Part shown: piece by piece, positions 36,166 through 49,645 of the stretch
Numbering within the stretch: position 1 is the stretch's first letter
How the letters are laid out: each line of letters opens with the position of its first letter
NCBI GenBank assembly: GCA_013396655.1
Contig: WBMV01001015.1
Location: 1,743,521 to 1,807,520, forward strand
Length of the DNA stretch: 64,000 nucleotides
Direction of reading: 5' to 3'
Source: Campylorhamphus procurvoides
Taxonomy: Eukaryota; Chordata; Aves; Passeriformes; Dendrocolaptidae
Notes under the pieces: generated by a model
What the model was told of the DNA's origin: nothing
The model's database searches: none
The model's input: only the letters and a program-made list of their open reading frames with translations
Made by a program: the position numbers and the translations under genes

Positions 36166-39100
36166 GGCTGGCCAGCACCGAGGGTGCCGCAGGAGCGGTC
36201 AGGTCTTTGGATCCCCTCAGGATCCCAGGCAGGCCGCTACCCATGCGTATCTTCATAGGGCACCTGGCATCTGTGTTTCTGTCATGGTTTCCACAAGCCC
36301 GAGACCCACCGTGTGTCACCAGGGCTTTGAGCAGTGGGAAAACAACCCAGGGCTCAATGGGCAGCCAGAAGCCTTTTATAACTGAGTTAACAACAGCCTG
36401 ACAGCTCGCCCTGGTCCCCTGGGCGTCGGAAAGCGGCTCACAACACTCACCAGAGCAGACTAATCAGTCTCCATAGCTGGCGGCCTCAGTCTTCCAGCAA
36501 TTTCAGACCTTCAAGAGTCCTGTAAGTAAATACATGAATGGAAGGACTTAGCTGACCTATATAGTTCACTGAAGCTCTGGGACGTCTTCAGCACATCCCA
36601 AAGCCTTTAGTCCTTTCATAGCACCCTTGTGAGGAAGCACTGCTCAGGTGCAAGTGGAAAAGGGTTATTTAGAGGTGAGATGCCTCAATTAAAGGTCACA
36701 AAACTGTTCCATGGTGGAGCTGAGAATGAACCCTGGAGCCTGGCTCTGTTGTGTCAATTTTATCAAATCACACAGCTTTAAATGAAGCTCATTCAAGTAG
36801 TCACAATTCTTTATGGACACGAAAATATGTAGTTATGCAGTTCGCCAAAAGGTATACTTGTTCTGGAAAGTATTTCTTCCTTTCAGGGCACATTTATTTT
36901 CATTTTAAAAGGTATGTTAGTACAGTTCAGATTTTTTTTTTCCAAAGCAAATTTCAGTTTGTTTAGTTTTATAGCAGAGAGAATTTAGAATAGCAGTGAA
37001 TTGATACACACCTGTCATCTCTTCAGAAAAAATGGAACTGAGATACCACAGCAGAAGGGATGGAGTTTGTTTACTTTTTTCATCTGTTAGCACCTTCTCT
37101 TTAGCAAATAATTTTAAATGAGGAGGAAATGAACTGACAAATATATGCAGTCTCATTACAGTGTCTCTTCTTTCCTGATTACAATGCTCGTAGGTTATGG
37201 ATGAAGTCAGTAAAAGCAGACACATTGATTAGGAAGTCAGAAGACCTCTTACATATGTTTTCAACAAACCCTGTGTTGAGGACTAAAAATGGAGCTGTTT
37301 ACATTGGGTTTTTTTCAGGTATGTTTGGTATCACAGCCATCATTGGTGGTTTGAGCTATTTCAGAATACAAGTGGAGGAAGAGAATTCAGATTATATTAA
37401 AAACCAAAACAACAAATGAACAAAACCCACAACCCCAACAAACAATCAAACAAACAACCACCCCACCACCACTCCCCTAAATGCCCCCCCAAATCAAAAC
37501 AAACCCAAACCAGAAAAAGCTGTAGAGAGATAGGAAGAGAAATTTAAGCAGAGCTTGGTCGTGGCACAATAAATGTGAATCATTAACAGGCAAAGAAAGG
37601 AGGAAGGGATAGAGGGGAGGACAAAGGTTATAGTGATATACACAGAGAAGCAATCCAGAAAGCTATATACTTTGAGATGGCAGGTTTTAAAACACGTCTT
37701 TGGAAGGGCTATAAACTAGGAAAAGGACTTCACTAGTTCGGAGGTGTTACTGTGTATTATATCTGTGTTCTTAGGTATCTCCTGATGGTAATATCCGAAG
37801 ATATCCCAATGATAAATGAGTGATCTAACTGGCACATCAGTTACTGCCACCTCGTCTACATTCATCTTCCCAGAAGAGTTTTTGTTTTGGTAGATAGGGG
37901 ATGTTTTTAATATTCTTACTGGGAGTTAGAAAACAGATGGATTATTTAAGTGAAGAGGACAGTCACGTAGGACAGGAAAAAGAACTTCAGTTTGATATGC
38001 AATTAACTGGGGGCATTGACAGCTATTTTAAAAACGTATGGAGGGAGGATTTCCTGCTCATGGAGGAAGCAACACTTGAAAACAGAAACATAAACTCCAT
38101 CCTCTCAAATCTACTGGAAAAAAAATAGTGGCACACTCTTTGGGAGAGTATAAGACTGAACTGTGAGGTTACTTTATATAAAATGGGAAAAAAGGTAGAT
38201 GAACACTTTATACAGTGTTTCCGCTACCACAGGTGATAGAAGAATGCAGAACTAGAAAACCAATGCTACTGCTCTCTATATATATTTAGTATAGTGCTAC
38301 TCAAAACAGCAGTCCTATTTCATCTGGAGAGGCAAAAGGTAAAAAAGCTAACATAAAATTTCCTTCTGCCTCATTTCTTTCAGTTTTAATACTTGAATTT
38401 CCAACACTGTATGGCTCCATACCCACATTTTGTAGATTATTAGAGTAGCAATTCCCATATTCTGATCTTACTTTCAACTGTAAGGCACTTTTACCACCTT
38501 TTATATTTGTTTTGCCTCCATGCCTTTTTTGCAGTACGGTTCACAGTTGGATGTAGACAAAATCAGGTGTTATCCCTATGACGCAGATAAACTGGAGCAG
38601 GAAAGACACTCTTCCCCACTTGGTCTTTTGGAGTGCAAAAAATACACACTAGTGAGGTAACCCAGTGGTCAGGAGCTCCAGCTGTCCAGCCCAATGATCT
38701 TTCCTGCTAATCCCAAGTATTTCCTTTTCTTTATGTCTTCCTAAGGGCTACCTTTTTTACTCCTCTGGTTCTCCCATTTCCTCTCCCTCTGGGATGTACC
38801 CTCTATCACCAGGCATCTGCAGCAGAGTCAGATTCTGCTCCTGCAGTGAGAGAATGAGATTATTTCCTCCTTCATCTCCTCTTCCCCTTCCCCTACTGCT
38901 GCCAAACCCTGCAGTGGTCAGTGTTTTTTCTTAAAGCCTCAGGTGCAGGAATTATGTGATTACACAAGAATTTCATCTTCCATTGAGAATAAAATGTTCC
39001 TAGCTACTGAAAACTCAACATGACAGAAGACAAATACAAATAATGATACATCTTCTGATGTAGGGAAAAGGCTGCTTCAGTTTCTGAACACTGAAAATTG

Positions 39101-40005
39101 ACAATATGGTCCCTGTTCTGGCTCCTTTTATATTCAGTGGCACTCTGTGTAGTTAACACTGGGTATAGTTAATAATGTCTAGCCATCCAGCTGGAGCAGT
39201 CAGATGTTGGGGTGGGAGGAAAGAATTAATCCAAACCACATTTTTGTCTGAGCAGCTCAGGGCAGGAATGCCTGTGCAAAGGGCAGAGGTGCAAGAAAAG
39301 GAAATGAAGGCTGTGGCAGCTCTGGATCCCTCACGTCCACAATGTCATAGAAATGTTAGAACTCCAGTAGTTCCTCTTTTTAGTAAAACAACCTGTATAA
39401 ATATGATCTTGTAGAAGTAGTACTAGTTGGTACTCTGATCTTCAGACCCTTTTCATCACTGTATGCTTGGGAGATATCACCGTTGCAGTCCACTTGTCAG
39501 AAATGCTGATAACCAGCTGGAGGATGATTCATAATTATTAAAAGCTCAGAAGTGGTGGGAGGAAAGACACTGCTGCCTTAACTCACAGGGACCGCTCACC
39601 TCTCACCTGTATTTACTGACCTGCTTGCTGGGTCAAAACAACTGGGCTAGAAATAAGGTTCCAACTTTCTAGTGTGGATTAGTTTCATTTCAGAAAAGTG
39701 TTATTTCTGTGAAGAAAAGTTACAGAATAGATGTCATACTCATGCCAAGTTGTTTACACAAAGTTAATGGAAGCATCAGCACAAAGTACTACATAAAGAC
39801 ATCACAAGTAAAATTAAATTGGGGTTGTTTTACAAAGTCAAAGAAAAAGGAAGAAAGAGCAAGAGAAAAGTCAGTCTTGGTTTAGGAGTATCCAGCAATA
39901 TACCATAAGCTCATTTCAGTCCAATGCTAGAATGATTTCACCTCCAAAAAATCTAGACAGGATTGGCAGAATCTAAAAGAAAAGAGCTGCAAATAAATAA
40001 ATGTC
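36166..40005. other. Intergenic sequence upstream of AZIN1
   Basis: No supported gene. It includes one MIR-like relic and an A/C-rich low-complexity tract (about 37419-37510). Two plus-strand open frames of 72 and 75 codons (37201-37419 and 37901-38128) look moderately protein-like but have no recognised family. Confidence 0.5.
36618..36752 (-). mobile_element. Ancient MIR-like SINE relic
   Basis: Read on the minus strand, the segment follows the order of MIR: a tRNA-like end corresponding to GAATGAACCCTGGAGCC, then a core around AAGGTCACA, then the GTGAGG end. The plus-strand landmarks are CACCCTTGTGAGG, AAAGGTCACAAAACTG and GAGCTGAGAATGAACCCTGGAGCCTGGCTCT. It is highly diverged, as expected for an amniote-age copy. 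Confidence 0.5.
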
Positions 40006-40601
40006 TGTTGTGGTTTAACCCCAGCCAGCCACCAAGCCCCATAGAGCTGCTTGCTCACTCCCCCACCAGCAGGGCTGAGGAAAGAATCAGAAGCTTAAAA
40101 GCTAGAAAACTTGTAGGCTAAGATAAAGACAGTTTAAAAGGGAAAGCAAAGGCCACACATACAAGCAAATCAAAACAAGGAATTAATTCACTGCTTCTCA
40201 TGGGCAGGCAGATGTTCAGCTGTCCCCAGGAGAGCAGGGCCCTATCACGTGTAATGGTTACTTGAGAAGATAAACGCCATCACTCCAGATGTCCTCCTCT
40301 TCCTCTTTCTTTCGCCTATTTTATATACTGACCATGATGTCATATGGCATGGAATATCCCTTTGGTCAGTTTGAGTCACCTGTCCTGGTTGTGTCTCCTG
40401 TCAACCTCCAGTGCACCCCCAATTTCCTCACCAGCCTGGCAGTATGAAAAGCAGAAGAGACCTTGACTCTGTGTAAGCCCTGCTCAGCAGTAACAAAAGC
40501 ATCACTATATTATCAGTCCTGTGTTCAGCACAGTTTCAAACCCCAACCCCATACCAGCGACTGTGAAGAAAATGAACTCCACTCCAGCCAAAACCAGCAC
40601 A
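40006..40601 (-). mobile_element. Solo LTR of an endogenous retrovirus (avian, probably ERVL-like)
   Basis: The 596-bp element has TGTTG and CACA termini (TG...CA). Its order of segments, with the TTTAACCCCAGCC-type end, GGAATATCCCTTTGG and GTCCTGGTTGTGTC, matches a common avian LTR. On the minus strand a CRE-like TGACATCA (40335-40342) precedes a TATATAAAAT box (40318-40327), so transcription would run on the minus strand. The flanking 5-mers ATGTC (40001-40005) and ATATC (40602-40606) differ at one base and may be the target-site duplication. No internal retroviral genes remain. The family name is not certain. Confidence 0.8.
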
Positions 40602-43600
40602 ATATCCAAGTTACTTAATAAGGACTATTGAAGAGCAATGGGCTTTACTTGAGAGTCTATCTACTTGTATGCCTACTCCACATTAACCAGTAAAGAAAAC
40701 ACAAATGTTTTAAGTATCTACAACAGGATATGGACTTTTTACTGTTAGGAAATGTGCCCAAGTCCAGCTCAGGTTAGAAATTACTTGGACTCTTTATGTG
40801 ATAGATATTGGCCTGTGTATTAATTACACCCATTCTAGTTCCTGTTATCCAGGTGCCATGGATCATCACTAGTACCTGAAGGGTCAGCTGGAGACCAAAG
40901 GTTATGTCTCTGTGGAATTTCTCATTTCTCATTACAAGTATCTCTGGATTAGACAGGAGGCATGGGGTTCCCCTCCGTGAATAAACAGGAGCCAGTGGTT
41001 CCCAGAAGAGTGAACTGGTCAGCAGCAATAAATCAACTTTAAAACACAACAGTCCAAACACTAAAGCTGGATAAAGTGGTTTGTGTACCATGCAAGGAGG
41101 TTAAAAATATGCATATCATGTGCTGTGGCTGGTGATTACGGAGTGGGGAGATTCTTTTTTATTAACTCTTTTGTAATGAATACTCTCTCTGTCATTGCTG
41201 GTTACATTTCCAAGAAGTTTTTGTTCCTAGATGTTTATTCTCAGTACTATACTTCTTGTGTAAGTAGTCTTCCCCAAAGTGGTCCTAGCTTTATGCAATG
41301 ATTAAGAGTGTTTTCAGGCTGCTTGTCTTGCTAGTTGTTCTTGTCAGTTACCTTCCAGTTTTCTGAACATGCACATGCTCTTCTCAGTTTCTGGACACAG
41401 CATTTCCTGGCAGCCTCCAGTTTTGCTGAGCTTCCCATGGCTGGTAGGGCATTTTGTCAAGAGTGAGGACTCACACTCTTCAAGAGAAAGATTTCCAGCT
41501 AGCCCCTGGAAAAGCACTTTCCACTTGACAGTGTCTTTCATCACCCTCCCAGCTCTGAAAGGTGGCAATGATCTCCTCCTTGTCCTCCACGAGCAGCGAG
41601 AAGGGAAGTGGTCTCTTGAGATTGCACTCCAGCACCATCAGAGATGCCTCCAAATGTGTGTCTGCATTTTCTCTCTCATTGACAATGTTCCCTCACATAT
41701 TTTGTGGTTGAGAGAACCACAAGTCAATGCGGAGGCCTCTCCCACCAGGGTGAAAGGGGCAGGACTCCTAGACAAACAAAACCCTAGCAAATTCTTTCAC
41801 TGCTTTCAAAGCAAATAATAACGTATTTGAAAATAAGAATTTGTCCATTTAATATAAATCCAGTAAATCCTATTTATGTTGCTTGCATGATTACAGTTGC
41901 TACTGTTAACAGGAGGAAGATGAGCAGCATGTGACACTACTGACTTCCCTCTGCATCTGAATTTTCTCGAATGCTTGCATTTTTCACTTAGAAGTTGAGA
42001 CTGTTTTAAAATGTATCTTTTTCTTCCCCACAAAAAGCGGAAAACCCACAGATAGAGGCTGGCAGTAGTGACCAGCACGGAATAATTATCCCTGTAACAC
42101 AGTTAAGAGCATACAGAAAGACCTGCAACATCTGTATCACCTACATACGGAAAGAAACAGGCTCTGGACCTGTGAATTTGGTTGTCAGACCACTGCAGTA
42201 GTGATGCTGCTGGTACTCGAGGCCTTCACAAAAGTTGTTTGTCAACATGCTTTGGAGTCTCTAATTGTGCTCAACCAAATTTGATCCTCCACCTCGAGAA
42301 ACTGTGTTCATATACCTGCCACTCTTTTTGTCTAGGGCCTGGGCCTTAACGCTAAGATTTGTAGCTTACCATTTCTTTTTCTAGGCTTAGGCTTTTGTGT
42401 CCCTCAGAAATGAGGAAGGAAAACTCTTTTTAATTTTGTCACCTTTAAGACCTCTGATCTTGCTTAGGGCTTCAGACACTTGTTCTCAAGAACGTGTGGC
42501 TATGTCCTGGATCTGATGTAACATTGTTGGAGGTGAAACAGCAGCTACAGATATCATCTGCTCAGGATAATGTATCAGTGCTATCCCGTGGCTTTGCTAT
42601 TTCCAGCCAAATTTGCAGAGGCAATAGAAAAGTTAGCAGAGCAAAGCAAACAGGGCTGGGTTATTTTTATTACACTCCATTTCCTCGCAGCTGGTCAAAA
42701 TGGTCAGTACCTTCCAAATCTGACCAGACAGAAATGCAAAAGCTGAACTTGAAGTGAGCATCAGGCAAGGCCAGGGCAGTATCTTCTGTTTAGCACCTGA
42801 TCTGCTTTGTCATGCCCCGTTTCAGCAGTGAGAGCAAATGGCCCACTGTGCACACTCAAATCAGAAGGCAAAGTGCTAAGTCAGAAGATCTCACTTAGTT
42901 TTAACATCTCCAAAACCCCAGAGCAAGACCCCAAGGAAGACACTTGCAGGACCATGAGGTCACATGCAGCCAGGAAGCCCCCAGGACAGTGGGCGCTGCA
43001 TTCAGGGCCACAGGGTGGCTGCAGAGCAGGAGGGCCAAGGGGCAAAGAGCTGCTGAGCTGAGCTGAGCCTTCAGCCCCAGACAGTGCTCAGAGGTTCCAC
43101 CCCTCTCCCTTTTCTGCCATGTCTGTGCCGCTGCTGTTTACCTCGCCCCAGAGAGCTCCCAAGCCAGGTGACAGCAAACTGCTCAGCCCCTGCAAGCTCA
43201 ACCACTGCAAGGAGCAGGGAGATGGTCTTATTTGAGGTGCTATTAATGGCACCTGTAAACACTGCCTACTTACCCATCATCTATTCATGAAAAGCACCAC
43301 CTAAACTAAACTTGTGATATTAACTTTGCCTGGTGCTCCTAGATGGGATTTGAGGGGTTTTTAAATTAAAAGCAGTTTTCCAAAGGGGCAGATAATTGCT
43401 GTTCTATCTTGAAATTAAAACAAACAAAAAAGCCCCAAACAACTTTCTTGTCATATATAACTTTCTTACATAATTTAGAATTTGTTTCTGCTCTTTTCTG
43501 CTGCTGGTAATGTGGGGCAGGGACTCAACACAGCATCTGGGAGGCTGCTGCAGTCCCAAGGTGAAGCTGGATGCCCACATCAGCTCAGGTGCCTCTGGAG

Positions 43601-46600
43601 CTGGAGGGAGAGATGGCTGCCCCAGTGTCATCCATCATGGGAAAGAAATGCCTAAAGCAATGTGTACTTAAGGTTACCACCTCCTCAATGGTCCTTCACT
43701 CAGAACATCCCAGTATGTTATTAGTTATGGAGCAGAGCTTTGGGCTTAGGTTTACTGTGAGAAAACAAAGGCATGTTTACCATTTTCTGTAATAGCAGCA
43801 GAGTTTAAATAAATGATTATAGTAATACCTAGGGAGTGTGTTTCTGAGGTTTTACCACATGTAAACACAATCATAAGTGTAATCAATGTCAATGACTTCC
43901 ATTTAATTCTCAGACAAAGTTTGCTTTTAAGTACCACACCAGATTTGACATGGCCAATGATAAATGGAATGCAATTAGTTCTACTGTTTGCTTTGATGAT
44001 ATGCTAAATTATTTCTTACAACAGACCATTTATTATCCAAAACTAATGGTTATACTCTTGCATTGAACAAGTCTAATATATTTTAAACCGTGGCAAACTG
44101 ATAAGTCTCAAATTGAGATAGCAAAGTCTAGAAAAAAGTCATCCCATGAATGAATTTCATCTAATAAATCCTTGTCAATGCCCAAGTCATAATTTTCACA
44201 AAGAAATCTTAAACAGCATTTCTCATAATTGCGCAAATTAAAAAAAATTAATTATGCTGCCTCTTAGTGATTTACAGTCACTTAATATTTAATGTTAAGG
44301 AAAATGTCAACATTTAAATATTCCTATGGCATTCTTAACATAATGCATCTTCTAATTATTAACAAGGCAATCATTACTTTTTTTTTTACCTCCATAAATT
44401 TATTAGGAGCTTACCTTGATAATTGAAAAATTAATGAACAGAGTTCAGTCCCTGAGAAGACAAAAGTAATTTCCTAAATTTTCAGATTTCCTCCTATCAT
44501 CAGAGGGCAGGTCTGTACCTCCTTGATCTCTTTCATTCTAGGTTTAAAAATAATGCAGGCACAGCAAATTCTGGTTGTTATTAGAGAAAATCCTTTCATA
44601 ACATGAAGAGTTACAGAAGTGGGCAATTAATTCCCCTTTCTGTGGTTACCTTATTAACAGCCCACCAAGCCTACATCAGGGTGGTCTGCACCAGTCACCC
44701 CTTGCACACTTGTCTGCTTCCTCCCAAACCTCCCTTTCTCTTCCAGTCCTTCCTCCCCTTCCACCTGCACCAGGCACACCTCTAAATCTTGCATTCTTCA
44801 GTTTCCCTACAGTTTTGTCTTCCTTTTATTTATCTAATTCCCTGTGGATTTTTTTCTCATCCCAGTCCTTTTCCCCATTTTCTGAGGTCTCTGTTTTTTT
44901 GCTCCTTTTTGTGCAGGCGATTCTTCTCAACAGCTCAATCCCCGTGAAGATGATAAGAAGAAGTGATCACTAAGAACAAAGGCAAACTCAGAAAACATAC
45001 CAGTGTTTCATGATGAACACTTAAAAACATCACAAATATCATACTATTCTCAGTGAAATCTTAAAAATTAACAACCATGGATTGTCCCTTCTGCCAAGGA
45101 CTGTGTAGAAATGGAAAGGCAAGGGCATCTTAGGATTTTTCCTGAGAAGAAGAAATGCACTAGACATTCAAATCATCCTTATTTAGCTGCCTATACAATG
45201 TCACCATACATCTGTTCATCTTGAGTAAAAGCAGCCACAACTGAGCGATTTGACATGGGAAATTCCACTTGCAGGACCACAGCTAAGACACTGCTGTATT
45301 TGATACCCTTTACTCTAATGCTCTGCCTTGATATTTTCACTGTAAACTGTCTAGTTTCTAAATTCTGAACAGAAGAATATTCCCATCATCCAGGTGACAT
45401 CCTGTTCCTTGCCAACCTTTTGGCTGGGATAACATTCCCTTGAGATTCTCCATCTAGATAAGAGTCCTCAACAAACTCTTCATGACTGGGCTAAGACTGC
45501 CTGAAACAGCAAGCTCTGCTTCCCCTCGACAAAACTCCATAGTACATATTCATCACCTCTGCATTTACCACAACAAGACTCATAAAGATTTTTGACAAAT
45601 GATATGTGACTTCTAAACTTTGGGTTTTGAGCAGAAATATCACAAAGTGACAGAAACCTGCTTCTTTTTCAGTTTGAGGGAAGACTGCAGATACCAAGAA
45701 TAGCAGTCTGTCTGCAGAAAAGTCAGTCCATCACACTTGCTGTACATTCCACTCAGCTCTGGTCAGATACAGTTCTGTGATTTTAGCACTCCAAAGTCTC
45801 TGCATTTCTCCAGGGTAGCACTCATCTTTTCCTAGGGAGTCATGTTAGAATGACCCCCCTGCATCAGGTCTTATCTTCTGCTTTTTCTTCCAAGTAAAAA
45901 GGATTTACTTAGCAAATAGAGTTGCGTTCTTTTGGGGGGAATGCACTGGATAAAATTCACATTCTGCTCATCATTTTTTTCTGCAGCAGGGTGGCTGCTT
46001 GTACTGAGATGAGGTATCAGCAGGAGCTCAGTGATCATCTGCTCTGTTTAGGCAAACAGTGATGGCTGGGACCAGCCTCAGCACATACTGTCTTCTCCCT
46101 TGCCAGGCCCTTGACAGGCTACTGTGGGTAAGGGGTCGTAGGGGATATGGAGGGAACCTGGGGCTGCAGAGATAGGATTTCTGCAGTGAGAAAAAATAAG
46201 GCACAAATCATGAGAAGCAAGCATGCTGCTGCCCATGGGGCAAATTGTCGCCAGCTATCACACTTCAGATGAGCTTCTATGAGATGGTGACCCCACGATG
46301 CCACATGGCCCATGTACCATTACCGTTTGCCACAGTCCTATAAGGGAGATTTAAATCACACTTTCACATGGCATGCTTAATGACCCCATGAGTGAAATGC
46401 TAACTAAAGGTAATAATAAGGCACTGCAGCGAAACCCCTTAGGACACTGATGAGAAAGCACGGAGCCCTGCTTCCCGCAAGACGGACGCTGATTTCCTCT
46501 GATGGCAGCACCAAGCTGTCACTGCGGCTGCTTGCTCTAGCGCAGGGTGCCAGCTGCACGATACCATTAGCATTCCTCATCAGCCACAGCTTATGTCTCT

Positions 46601-49450
46601 CTGTGTGCACAATGTTGGAAAACCAGGTCATTCTCTTGGCTCATCCTCCTCTGATAACTCCTCTTTTCTTTCACTGCCAGGAAGCTGAGGATGGTGTAAT
46701 TAGTTTTCACTAATGTTCAGCTCTACATGTGACTGCTTTTGGCTCAAGCCAAACCCAAAGTTTTCACATAGTATGCATGCCCTAATAGGAGGGAAACTTG
46801 AGACAAATTTGGGAGGTAACCATTTTCCTTGTGTTACAATGATTCAGCTGATATTTTTCAAAATACCACAGAGAATACAAACGACATGTTAAGCCTCCAG
46901 TACTCCAGAACTCACCAAGCAGAGAATAAGCGAGTGTGATTCCAATGAAAATACAGGGTTATACACCTATCCATGCCGGGTAACCATTGGTACTGCAAGG
47001 CTGTCAAAACAAGCAAACCAAAACCATGCCCTTATGTAGAAAAGCTGCCCAAAGTTGTATTTAACTGCTCAGGGTTTGCAGGCAGATCAGAGTCCTGATA
47101 TTCCAAAGAAGCTGCAAGGGGAAAGAAAAAGGAAAAAGTTAATCCCCAAGCACAGATAAGAAGTTCAGGTTTTCATAATAAGGGGAAATGATGTTTCTAA
47201 ACCTTGGACGAATAAATTTTGAGAGGACTGTATGGAGCATGGTACAGAGAGATAAAGCAACAAACTATTAAAGAATAAGTGATTTTGGTCTCTGAATGAA
47301 TACATAAACATAAATGCCCACAAGGAATTATCTGGTTGGTACAGTGGAGCTTGTATACCGGTAGAGTAACTGTATCAGTAATTAAAGTTGCATTAATGTG
47401 CTTGAATGATGCTCTGAAAGTGTCACTGCAATGGCAGTAACAGCATCAACTGAAGCAACTAAGCTGAGATAGGAGGAGCTATGAACTAGAGGCTGCTTGC
47501 CAGGAATGTGTTTGGAATTTGATATGTTGGAACATTATTAAAAATAACATGATTTAAATGATAATGCACCCTCCACAGTATTTAATATCCACTGCAATAA
47601 TTGCAAAATCAACCAAATTATATGCAGTATTTCAGGAGATTAAATATGTAACAGAGAATGCATTAGTAGTCATTCATATTGCCTCATAACCAAGTGGCCT
47701 CTTTGTAAAAGGAGCACACCAAGTTTCAAGGAACTACATTGTGTTTTGGGAGGTTGGGAAAGAAATTACAGATGAACCTGAAATTACAGTTGGAACTGAT
47801 GACACTAGAAATATTAAATTTCTCTTTTGCAATGATTTAGGTTAAGAAGTCCTAAAAATGGGGTACAAGCTGTCCAGACCTCTGCAGGCACAGATCTGTT
47901 CATTCAGTTCGGTGAGAGTTGCCACTCACTGCAAAAAAAATATCAAGCAGAGAAGTTTGCAAATGGATTTAATGGGAATATTTTTGCTCCTAGAGAGAGA
48001 GAAACATTTTCAAAAAAAAGTACATACTGAAGCTTACGTGATGCCAGCTACCCAAATTCAGCAGAACAATTTTACAGAAGCTTCAGAGACATTCATTTTA
48101 CTATCAGCATTATTACGATAGGATTTGGCCCAGAAGGCCACATATCCCTTAAACTTCTTAAAACAACTCCAGATATAATGGAAGCTCAAGGTCATGGCAT
48201 ACTTCAGATGTGTGGTGTTAGTTGCAGACACGTTTGTCTTATTTTCCAGCTTCAACTCTTGCAAGCCATGAGGTTTCAAATAGATCCTGAAGAAATAACT
48301 CCTTTTGGTTCATTGCATTGGTTCACAATGCGGTAATCACAATTTCATACGTATACAAGACCAATACTAAGGACTTCATGGTTACAATGATGCACAAAGA
48401 ATTAATTCAAAGAACCCCAGGACAGAAATCCTTCCTTGAATTTTTTCCACATTTGAGCCTGGAATGTTAATTGTGCTTAAAATGTAATTTGCAGCAATGA
48501 GCATTTTACCATGACTGGGCTTTTTATGCATTGCAGAAAGTGAAACAAAGGAACTTCTCTTACACCATTAGATGCAGATTCTTTCAACCTACATACTTTG
48601 AGGATATTTAGACTATAGAAATATGGGCAGTATAAGTGGTGGTCTTTTGTAATGTGGCTACTGAGCTGTTAGAAAGAAACCTAAACCTTGCAATTGCCTC
48701 CTCCCATAAATCAAATGGTGCCTGCTTCGGTACTGGAGACATGGAGTTCTGTACCCTCTAGTTAGATCTTGCACTGAAGAGAATGACTTTGCATTAGGAA
48801 TGAACTCTGCAAATAAAAAATACAAGCAGCTACAATTTTTTTATTTGTTATAATACACATCTTCTAGGAGGAGGGAGAGAAAAAGAGATTTCCATGTTCT
48901 TAACATATTAGAATAAACGCCCTTTTAAAAACATTGCATAAGATAGTGTAATATATCTGATTTGATTCCTTCATGCCTTAGGATTTTCTTTACAGATGGA
49001 GGGACACCTTTTCCCACCACAAGCCCTTGGCCAGCTGCTGCTGCTGGCACTTTGGGCTCATCCTGCAAAGGGTTCACACCCAGGCTCTAGCCAGCAATTG
49101 ATCAGTTCCTTACACTTTCAGCTCAGTAGAGACTTCCATGGCAGGATAAAGGGACAGTGGCAGGGGAGGCAGATTGTAAAAATCCAACCAGCCATTGTAA
49201 CACATACTGGAAGACAGCTTGAGTTTTCATATTAGCTTCTTTCTTTGTCCTTCTTCAAGAAATGATACTTCTATTGCATAGTAAATGAGCAAGCTTATTT
49301 GGTATTTTGGGTATAATTAAAAGCTAAGAAAAAAGCCTAAGTCCTCTTCAATTCATGTATCTTGCAGCCAGTTATCTTAGAGTTTTCACCAAACTGCTGT
49401 ACTAATATTCTTGTAATCACATATCAAGAGGTGGGAAAGTAGAAAACACT
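40602..49450. other. Intergenic sequence
   Basis: A+T-rich, with only short overlapping open frames. No exon set, RNA gene or clear repeat family was recognised. Confidence 0.5.
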
Positions 49451-49645
49451 AGAACCATAGAATCGCATGATATCTGGAGTTGGGAGGGACCCTAGAAGAT
49501 CATTATATACAACTCCTGACTCCACATAGGGCAACCTAAAAGGTAAACTGTGTATCTAAAAGCATTGCACAAAGTCTTCTTGACCACTGACAGGCCTGGG
49601 GCCATGACCATATCCCTGGGGATTTGCTCCAGTATAGCTGTCTGA
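49451..49645 (-). mobile_element. CR1 LINE 3' fragment
   Basis: The low-coordinate end reads ACCATAGAATCGCATGATAT, the reverse complement of the CR1 (ATTCTATG)-type tail. GAGTTGGGAGGGACCCTAGAAGATCAT and CAACTCCTGACTCCACATAGGGCAACCT follow, then the GGCCATGACCATATCCCTGGGG segment. It is truncated at its 5' end (high coordinate), as is usual for CR1. No coding part is present. Confidence 0.85.

Noticed and set aside
37201..37419. 72-codon plus-strand frame with a hydrophobic segment
   Set aside because: Runs into an A/C-rich low-complexity tract, with no family match and no splice partner.
37901..38128. 75-codon plus-strand frame with a plausible-looking acidic peptide
   Set aside because: No recognised family, no matching splice pattern, single isolated frame. 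Length is within chance for this composition.
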